From JBARCX01 sp049794535 (lineage in GTDB: Bacteria; Pseudomonadota; Gammaproteobacteria; Xanthomonadales; Rhodanobacteraceae): a DNA stretch of 11,842 nt. The stretch is from NCBI GenBank assembly GCA_049794535.1, contig JBARCX010000001.1, forward strand, positions 1-11,842, given 5' to 3'. Of the stretch, positions 1 to 4,616 are shown piece after piece. Under the pieces are notes generated by a model. It was given only the letters and a program-made list of their open reading frames with translations, ran no database searches and was not told the origin of the DNA. Every line of letters begins with the position of its first letter. Positions within the stretch are counted from its first letter, which is position 1. A program made the position numbers and the translations under genes.

Positions 1-138
1 CTCGATCTGTTGCAGCGTGAAGGCGTAGTACGCCGACTCGTCCCAGTAGCTGGCACCGTCGATCGTGTGAAAGTGGAAACCGTAGCGCTCGGCGGTGGCC
101 TTCCAATCGGTTCGCGGCGCGATCGAAACCCGGCGCAT
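1..138 (-). CDS. yjfC: Glutathionylspermidine synthase-like ATP-grasp protein, N-terminal fragment (runs off left edge)
   Basis: Only the first 46 residues are in the window; the rest lies beyond base 1. The fragment begins MRRVSIAPRTDWKATAERYG and continues with a GFHFHTIDGASYWDESAYY stretch. This matches the N-terminus I recall for E. coli YgiC/YjfC (R-V-S-I, D-W, YGF-FHT, YW-E-AYY). These proteins resemble the C-terminal synthetase half of glutathionylspermidine synthase, an ATP-grasp ligase joining glutathione to spermidine. The exact substrate of the YgiC/YjfC branch is not established, so I name the family only. The start ATG lies 3 bases after the stop of the preceding DUF1190 gene, so the two are almost certainly co-transcribed and translationally coupled. 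The catalytic ATP-grasp residues are outside the window and cannot be checked. yjfC and ygiC are close paralogues; I chose yjfC because of the surrounding yjfIJKM genes. Confidence 0.87.
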   Translation of the reverse strand, partial: MRRVSIAPRTDWKATAERYGFHFHTIDGASYWDESAYYAFTLQQIE

Positions 139-141
139 GGA

Positions 142-696
142 TCAGCTACCCCAACTACCGGCAGCGGCCGATGCCGAACCAAAACCGCCACGACTTGCCG
201 TGATGGCGCGCGAACCACCGGCGCTTCCGTCACCGCCCGCGGATGCCGTGCGCCAACCGCCCGAGCCCGAAGAATAACCTCCGCCGTAGACACCACCGCT
301 CGGCGAGTAATAGCCGCCGCTGCGCTGTTGGTAGATCGGCCCCGCCGGGTAATACATGGCGGGACCACCACCGAGCATGCGGCTGATGAGAAAGCCGGCC
401 ATCAGCGGGCCCCAGAATGTGCCTTCTGTTGCGTTGGTGTTTTGCCTGCACATGCCAGCGCCGTACTGGGCGACGCAATCATCATAGGTACTGAAATGCG
501 GCGCGGATTTCTCCGCATTGGCCTGCGCGTCGGCGTAGGCTTTTTGGCAAGTAGCCTGCGGTACACCGGCCTGAGTGCATGCATCGACCGAGGCGAAATT
601 CTGCTGACTGACCTGCTTCGAATCGTCGTCGCACGCCGTTAGCAATAGCGGCGTAAGCCCCATCAATACGAGCGTGGCGGTTGTCGAACGTTTCAT
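142..696 (-). CDS. yjfM: DUF1190 (YgiB/YjfM family) lipoprotein
   Basis: A 184-residue protein. The frame is open for 51 more codons upstream, but the start at 696 is preferred: it has an AGGGAG ribosome-binding site 8 bases upstream and gives a clean lipoprotein signal peptide (MKRSTT, hydrophobic core, LLLTAC) with lipidation at Cys22. The mature part has four further cysteines, C40, C50, C74 and C83, in the spacing typical of the YgiB/YjfM family (D-A-C, then T-C-x-x-A-Y, D-C-V, M-C), which could form two disulfides in the periplasm. Next come a short hydrophobic F-W-G-P-L-M-A-G segment (about 94-110), a Gly/Tyr/Ser-rich low-complexity region (about 126-165) and the family-typical RGGFG near the C-terminus (169-173). 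Family function is unknown. It sits between a DUF2491 gene (22-base gap) and the glutathionylspermidine-synthase-like gene (3-base gap), the same pairing as E. coli ygiB-ygiC and yjfM-yjfC. Confidence 0.9.
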   Translation of the reverse strand: MKRSTTATLVLMGLTPLLLTACDDDSKQVSQQNFASVDACTQAGVPQATCQKAYADAQANAEKSAPHFSTYDDCVAQYGAGMCRQNTNATEGTFWGPLMAGFLISRMLGGGPAMYYPAGPIYQQRSGGYYSPSGGVYGGGYSSGSGGWRTASAGGDGSAGGSRAITASRGGFGSASAAAGSWGS

Positions 697-718
697 GCCA
701 TGTCTCCCTGGCGTGCGA

Positions 719-1363
719 TCAGGTGATCGAAAGATCGGCGACCGTGATATCGGCGCCGAGCGAATACACCACGTCGAAATGATCTGGGCCGTAGTCTTCC
801 GCGGTGATGAACAAATACTCGTAGCGACCCGGGAGTTCAGGGAGCTCACGCTGGTAGAGCATCGAGTAATGCGTCAGCTCGAAATCCGCCTCGCCGTCTT
901 TGGGGTGCGTGACCGTTTCGTCGTAGACCACCGGCGGCGCCCACGCACCTTGCGGCGCATCACCCCACACCCGGTCATAGCTGTGACCATTGAACTCGAC
1001 CTGCGACTGGCCCAGCTCCGAGCCCTGCTCTGCCCACTGCCTGAAGGCCGAGGCATTGGGTGGATTGACGGTGTCGCTGAACACGAACAGCTTGATGTCG
1101 TCGACCGCACCGCTGGTGGTTTTGACCTGGATCCACGCATCGTCAGTGACGTACATGCGGTACAGGTGCGTGCCACCGCCGAGATCGACGGAGCCCAAGG
1201 CCTCGATGATCTGGTTACCAGAAGGTGGCTCGAAACCGAACGCATCGGGATGCGCTTTGAACAGCACATCGTCGATGGCGACCGCGCCGCCGAGCCGGAA
1301 GCCCAATGGAAGTGCGTGCGCAGCCGACTCGGCCGACTTTGCGCCGAACAACGATCCGAACAT
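719..1363 (-). CDS. yjfK: DUF2491 family protein (YjfK-like)
   Basis: A 214-residue protein without signal peptide or membrane segment, so probably cytoplasmic. I chose the ATG at 1363 (MFGSLFGAKSAES) rather than an upstream in-frame start because AGAGGT lies about 5 bases before it. An N-terminal short amphipathic segment with a Phe-Gly-rich start is usual in YjfK proteins, and the length is close to that of E. coli YjfK (about 220, from memory). Recognisable family features are LGFRLGGAVAIDD (about 20-32), the VDLGGGTHLYRMYV segment in the middle, the D-A-W-I-Q-V strand, the F-W/V-WGD block, and the final Y-L-F-I-T-A-E and D-x-x-x-G-x-D-I-T-x-A-D-L motif. The molecular role is unknown. It follows the PspA-like gene after 110 bases containing a strong hairpin and precedes the DUF1190 lipoprotein by 22 bases. 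Confidence 0.88.
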   Translation of the reverse strand: MFGSLFGAKSAESAAHALPLGFRLGGAVAIDDVLFKAHPDAFGFEPPSGNQIIEALGSVDLGGGTHLYRMYVTDDAWIQVKTTSGAVDDIKLFVFSDTVNPPNASAFRQWAEQGSELGQSQVEFNGHSYDRVWGDAPQGAWAPPVVYDETVTHPKDGEADFELTHYSMLYQRELPELPGRYEYLFITAEDYGPDHFDVVYSLGADITVADLSIT

Positions 1364-1408
1364 GGATGACCTCTGTGAAGTAGGTGGCAGCAACGTCTGC
1401 TTAAAATT

Positions 1409-1469
1409 TCAGCGCTACACCATCCCTCCCCCTGCACACAGGGGGAGGAGCTTAGGCACGTGGCGCTGA
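1409..1469 (-). other. Nested intercistronic hairpin between yjfJ and yjfK
   Basis: A perfect 10-bp stem, CCTCCCCCTG (1425-1434) with CAGGGGGAGG (1439-1448), has a 4-base loop. It lies inside a second, outer pairing of TCAGCGC (1409-1415) with GCGCTGA (1463-1469). It begins five bases after the yjfJ stop codon. On the transcribed (minus) strand no uridine run follows, so it is not a standard intrinsic terminator. It could be an mRNA-stabilising or processing structure that sets the yjfJ:yjfK ratio, or a copy of a dispersed C-rich/G-rich intergenic repeat. The pairing is directly visible; the role is inferred. Confidence 0.7.
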
Positions 1470-1473
1470 GGGA

Positions 1474-2166
1474 TTAGCTGCTTGGCTTCTGCTGAAAACG
1501 AGCCAACACATCTTGCGCAGCCGTGCCGCCGGGCTTCACACCCGCCGCCTCGAGTCGCTTGGCCAGATCGCCATCGCCCGACTGGCTTTCCAATTCACGC
1601 GCAGCACTGAGTTGTGCATCCTTCAGATCCTGCTGTTCCTTGATGCGATCGAGCGAATCCATCGCCGTGCGCAGACGCGCATTGGAGCCGCTGGAGCGTG
1701 CCGCAATCGACTCCTGTGCACGCTGTACCGAGGCCGTCGCCTTGACCGTGTCGACCTGGCGCTTGAGGTGATCGATGGTGGACTGCGCCTGGCGCACCGA
1801 ATCCTGCAGCTTGGAGACGTTGGTATCCATGCCGGCGATGAGTTTCTTGTCGTCGGCGATTTCGTTTTCCATCGCGGCGACTTTGCCGGCGACATCCAGT
1901 GCCAGCGCCTGATCGCCCTTGTTGAGCAGCTGCTGGATGTAGTCGTTGTATTCGGCCAGTTTGCCGGTCTTGGCTTCGAGCTTGCTGTTGGCCAGGTTGC
2001 GCTCAGCCATCAATCGGGTGAGCGCTTCGCGCGACTTCACCAGTTCCGCATCGGCATCGCGGATTTCCTGATCGAGGATCACTAGCGCGTTCTTGTCCAC
2101 GATGGCCTGACCGGCTTCGGTGGCTGTACCGCGAACCATGGTGATGAGTTTTTCGATGAGAGCCAT
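1474..2166 (-). CDS. yjfJ: PspA/IM30 family protein (YjfJ-like)
   Basis: A 230-residue, highly charged, almost wholly helical protein of the phage-shock-protein A/IM30(Vipp1) superfamily, whose members assemble into ESCRT-III-like polymers on membranes and protect membrane integrity. It starts MALIEKLITMVRGTATEAGQ, a short amphipathic helix followed by the typical linker, then I-L-D-Q-E-I-R-D-A (about residues 30-38) and a long coiled coil (about 35-190) with repeated Q/E/K/A heptads such as A-L-D-V-A-G-K-V-A and Q-S-T-I-D-H-L-K-R-Q. The C-terminus (D-L-A-K-R-L-E-A-A-G-V, then Q-D-V-L-A-R-F) is the short terminal helix seen in YjfJ-type proteins. Length agrees with E. coli YjfJ. It starts 9 bases after the DUF2170 gene's stop, with no strong ribosome-binding site, which suggests translational coupling. 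No PspF/PspBC-type partners are visible here. Confidence 0.92.
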   Translation of the reverse strand: MALIEKLITMVRGTATEAGQAIVDKNALVILDQEIRDADAELVKSREALTRLMAERNLANSKLEAKTGKLAEYNDYIQQLLNKGDQALALDVAGKVAAMENEIADDKKLIAGMDTNVSKLQDSVRQAQSTIDHLKRQVDTVKATASVQRAQESIAARSSGSNARLRTAMDSLDRIKEQQDLKDAQLSAARELESQSGDGDLAKRLEAAGVKPGGTAAQDVLARFQQKPSS

Positions 2167-2175
2167 GAGGGTTAC

Positions 2176-2796
2176 TCAGTTCAAATGGGAGTGGAGTTCG
2201 CCAGCCGCCTGGACGGCGTTGTGGCCGAGCGTGTGAATCTCTTCGATCACATTCGCTAGCGGTGCACGGGCGGAGAGCTGTCCGAAAACGGTGTAGACAT
2301 CGTCGCCCTCGATCTTGGTCAGTCCAAGGCTGGACAGCGGGTAAAGCGTGTTCAGACGCAGGCAGGCATCGTTGAAGGTGGCGCGATCTTTCACTTGTTC
2401 GGCATGACACAGCACGGTGGATACATGCACTTCACCGCCGGAAGCGAGCATCTGCATGTGCAGGTCGCCGTGATCGTGCGCTTCGATGTGAATCACCTGC
2501 TCACTGCCGTGGTGCAAGCCGATGGTGATTTGGCCGGCCTTGCAGTAGTCCGAATCTTTCAGCGCTTCGAAAAGCGTCTCGGTAGTCCAATTCTGGTTCA
2601 TTGCTCCGGTATCCATAGCGTAGACAAAAGGAGGAAGTTCTTTACGACGCAATGCCTGTTCGATACGTGCCAGCTTGTCTTTGTGTTCCTCGCGGATATA
2701 GATCTGGCGCAGCACCAAGCCTTGTTCGCGCATGCGTTCACGGAACGCGCGCTGGGCCTGAGTGTTCTTGGAGGGAGTGCGGGGTTTGCCTGTCAC
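2176..2796 (-). CDS. yjfI: DUF2170 protein (YjfI-like) with N-terminal putative ribbon-helix-helix-type extension
   Basis: A 206-residue protein and first gene of the yjf-like operon. The start is a GTG at 2796; an in-frame TAA at 2809-2811 excludes a start further upstream, and no clear ribosome-binding site is seen. Residues 75-206 resemble the YjfI/DUF2170 family (N-W-T-T-E-T-L-F-E-A-L, then G-L-H-H-G-S-E-Q, A-S-G-G-E-V-H-V-S-T-V-L, L-S-S-L-G-L and the Y-T-V-F-G-Q-L-S-A strand). The first ~60 residues are additional to the short E. coli protein as I remember it: a basic, helical segment including RAFRERMREQGLVLRQIYI and H-K-D-K-L-A-R-I-E-Q-A-L-R-R. The strand-then-helices pattern (L-V-L-R-Q-I-Y-I-R followed by a helix) is like small ribbon-helix-helix DNA-binding domains; this is an inference. 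The palindromic cluster at 2812-2839 just upstream would fit autoregulation. Confidence 0.85.
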   Translation of the reverse strand: MTGKPRTPSKNTQAQRAFRERMREQGLVLRQIYIREEHKDKLARIEQALRRKELPPFVYAMDTGAMNQNWTTETLFEALKDSDYCKAGQITIGLHHGSEQVIHIEAHDHGDLHMQMLASGGEVHVSTVLCHAEQVKDRATFNDACLRLNTLYPLSSLGLTKIEGDDVYTVFGQLSARAPLANVIEEIHTLGHNAVQAAGELHSHLN

Positions 2797-2811
2797 ACGC
2801 GGGTCGTTTTA

Positions 2812-2839
2812 TGTATTACATGTAATCGTTACATGTAAT
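2812..2839. promoter_or_regulatory. Clustered palindromes, likely operator of the yjfI operon
   Basis: Two perfect 10-bp palindromes TTACATGTAA (2816-2825 and 2829-2838) are separated by TCG, with centres 13 bp apart. A further overlapping TGTA-T-TACA lies at 2812-2820, and TGTAA-TCG-TTACA (2821-2833) is itself an inverted repeat, so the block is an array of TACA/TGTA half-sites. It lies 16-43 bases upstream of the GTG start of the DUF2170 gene, where a promoter would be expected. On the minus strand TGTAAT (2820-2815) could serve as a -10 hexamer, with a weak CTGACC 19 bases upstream, so a bound protein would block transcription. The symmetry is directly visible; the binding protein is unknown, with the N-terminal domain of the adjacent YjfI as first candidate. 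Confidence 0.72.
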
Positions 2840-2997
2840 GGTCAGGCAGCTCAATAGGTCTAACGGCACGGTAGCCTGGCTTGCCATCGCAGCGTGCTGA
2901 GCGCCTGAAGTCTACCCCGGCGCGAATGGCACTTTGGGGTGACATCGCCAGGCCGGTAAGCACCCACCCGATTGGCGTCTAGTTTCAGCAGATGTAG
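2840..2997. other. Gene-free spacer with several inverted repeats
   Basis: I find no credible gene here. Several pairings are visible: GCCTGGC (2874-2880) with GCCAGGC (2947-2953); TGCCATCGC (2882-2890) with GCG-A-ATGGCA (2922-2931, one bulge); GCGCC (2901-2905) with GGCGC (2919-2923); and GTC-T-ACCCC (2910-2918, one bulged T) with GGGGTGAC (2936-2943). Some of these cannot form together. The spacer lies downstream of the efflux operon and upstream of the yjfI control region. It might be a 3' structured region or a small RNA, but GC-rich DNA yields such matches by chance and I see no promoter or intrinsic terminator to support an RNA gene. Confidence 0.35.
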
Positions 2998-3112
2998 CCC
3001 TCTCCCCTCGGGAGAGGGTGCCGGCAGGCGGGTGAGGGTACGGCCAGAATGTCACGCCGAAGCTTCTTCGCACCCTCATCCGCCTGCCGGCACCTTCTCC
3101 CAGAGGGAGAAG
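2998..3112. repeat. Inverted-repeat intergenic element (two hairpins plus 23-bp arms)
   Basis: The element has a mirror layout. The left hairpin is CCCTCTCCC (2998-3006), CTC loop, GGGAGAGGG (3010-3018). The right hairpin is CTTCTCCC (3094-3101), AGA loop, GGGAGAAG (3105-3112). Between them, GGTGCCGGCAGGCGGGTGAGGGT-type sequence at 3017-3039 matches the reverse complement of 3072-3094 with a single mismatch (G versus A), around a 32-bp centre. Sequences of this GGGAGAGGGTGCCGGCAGG type are, from memory, abundant dispersed intergenic repeats in Xanthomonadales and relatives, comparable to REP/BIME or miniature inverted-repeat elements. It begins 40 bases beyond the efflux operon's last stop codon and may help end or stabilise that transcript. 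There is no uridine run and no transposase gene. Confidence 0.85.
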
Positions 3113-3130
3113 AGTGCAACTGGCAGCGAA

Positions 3131-3149
3131 GTGCAGCTTGCACCTGCAC
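3131..3149. repeat. Small inverted repeat just after the efflux operon
   Basis: GTGCAG (3131-3136) and CTGCAC (3144-3149) form a 6-bp stem with a 7-base loop, starting 3 bases beyond the stop codon of the outer-membrane channel gene. No T-run follows, so it is not a canonical terminator by itself. Together with the larger hairpins at 2998-3112 it may contribute to the 3' end of the efflux transcript. Confidence 0.4.
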
Positions 3150-3152
3150 TAA

Positions 3153-4616
3153 TCAAGGGCCGCGCGGCGTTCCCATTGCCTGAAACAGCGCGGCCGTATC
3201 GGCCAGACGAGCGGCTTGAGCCTGGATTTCCGACAGCCTCGCGTTTTGCCAACGCTGCTCGCTGACGACGGTCGTCGGGTAAGCGACGGCTCCCAGGCGA
3301 TAACGTGCACCGGCATCCGTAAACGATTGCTGCGCCGCTGCGGCAGCTGCCTGTGCTGATTCCAGCGCCAACGCATCCTGGTTCAACGCGATCAGCGAAT
3401 CGGCCACATTCTGGAAGGCGTTGAGTACGGTTTGTTTGTATTGCGCCAACGAGGCGTCGTAGTCCGCGATGGCCGCCTTGCGCTGAGCCATCAATGCGCC
3501 GCCGTGGAAGATCGGCTGCGTCAATGAAGCGCCGATACTCCATATCTCGCCGGCACCGGTAAACAGCGACGCCGAATGGAATGCACCGGTCCCCAACGAG
3601 GCCGACAGCGAGATGTGCGGGAACAGATTGGCCGTCGCGACACCGACCTGCGCAGAAGCCGCATGCACAGCAGCCTCTGCAGCCAGCACATCCGGTCGCT
3701 GCTGCAGCAGTTCGGAAGGCACGCTGACCGGCACCTCGGCCGGCAGATGCCATTGCGACCAGGCGAGATTCAACGGTGCCTGATCCGGCGTGCGACCCAT
3801 CAACACCGCGAGCACATGACGGGCATGCAATGCCTGGGTGCGCAGCGGCGGTAGCGATGCATCGAAGGCCGCAGCGTTTTGCTGTGCCACCAGCAGATCA
3901 TCGTGAGATGCGGCGCCCAGGCGATACGCACGTTCGGTCAGCTCGGATTGTTCGTGCGCCAGAGTCGACAGTCGCTCGCTGGTACTCACCTGCTCCGCCA
4001 AGGCCGACGCATTGATTGCGGCCACCACGATATTGGCCGCCAGTGCGCGGCGCGCGGCATCCAGTTCGTACGCCTGCTGATCCACCTGCGCAGCGGTTTG
4101 CGCGACGCCATGCCGCGTCGCACCGAACAAGTCGAAGGTGTAGCCCAGCTGCAATTGGCCGGCATACACGTTGTAGAGGCTGGTCGGTGGGCCGAAACTC
4201 GGCACCGCCAATGCCCGCTGCCGACTTGTTTGTCCGCCCACATCGACGGAAGGCAGTTCGGTGTTGCCGATCTGCGCACGCAACAGTTGATGCGCGGCCT
4301 CTAGCCGATGCTTGGTGGCATCGAGCGACGGATTGTTTTGCAGCCCTTCTGCAACCCAGGTGTTGAGCGTGTCGGACTCGTACAAGCGCCACCATTCCGG
4401 CACGGCACGCGCGCCATGGTTGAAGCGCTGCGCTACGCCTTCAGCGTTAGTGCTGGCGGTAGGCGTCGGCTCCACTGCATAGCTGTCTGGTGCAGGCGGT
4501 GTTGGCGGCTTGGCCGGTGGTGCAAAAGCACACCCTGCCAATGTAATGGCGGCAGCGATGGCCGTGATACGTGCCGATCGAATCATGCCTATTTGAATCG
4601 TGCTCGCGTACTTCAT
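3153..4616 (-). CDS. RND efflux outer-membrane channel lipoprotein, NodT/OprM family
   Basis: A 487-residue TolC-like channel forming the outer-membrane exit duct of a tripartite pump. An N-terminal lipoprotein signal ends in L-A-G-C (Cys29), followed by a Pro-rich linker (about 31-52). The first repeat contains the family signature WWRLYESDTLNTWVAEGLQN (75-94) followed by N-P-S-L, and L-G-Y-T-F-D-L-F-G (157-165). The second repeat has Q-Q-R-P-D-V-L-A-A-E-A-A-V-H-A-A-S-A-Q-V-G-V-A, then N-L-F-P-H-I-S-L-S-A-S-L-G and L-T-Q-P-I-F-H-G-G. Length is normal for the family. The start ATG at 4616 overlaps the pump's TGA as ATGA, so translation is coupled; an internal Met11 would still leave a usable signal peptide. 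It is last in the adaptor-pump-channel operon, so the system carries its own channel rather than relying on a distant TolC. Confidence 0.95.
   Translation of the reverse strand: MKYASTIQIGMIRSARITAIAAAITLAGCAFAPPAKPPTPPAPDSYAVEPTPTASTNAEGVAQRFNHGARAVPEWWRLYESDTLNTWVAEGLQNNPSLDATKHRLEAAHQLLRAQIGNTELPSVDVGGQTSRQRALAVPSFGPPTSLYNVYAGQLQLGYTFDLFGATRHGVAQTAAQVDQQAYELDAARRALAANIVVAAINASALAEQVSTSERLSTLAHEQSELTERAYRLGAASHDDLLVAQQNAAAFDASLPPLRTQALHARHVLAVLMGRTPDQAPLNLAWSQWHLPAEVPVSVPSELLQQRPDVLAAEAAVHAASAQVGVATANLFPHISLSASLGTGAFHSASLFTGAGEIWSIGASLTQPIFHGGALMAQRKAAIADYDASLAQYKQTVLNAFQNVADSLIALNQDALALESAQAAAAAAQQSFTDAGARYRLGAVAYPTTVVSEQRWQNARLSEIQAQAARLADTAALFQAMGTPRGP

Noticed and set aside
10..642. Plus-strand open frame of 210 codons opposite the DUF1190 gene and the yjfC start
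   Set aside because: Antisense to recognised genes, Arg/Thr/Ala-rich with no recognisable domain.
697..849. Upstream extension of the DUF1190 reading frame
   Set aside because: It would overlap the end of the DUF2491 gene and bury the lipoprotein signal peptide; the ATG at 696 has its own AGGGAG site.
3094..3149. Rho-independent terminator for the efflux operon
   Set aside because: Good stems are present, but no T-run follows them on the transcribed strand; I list them as repeats instead.
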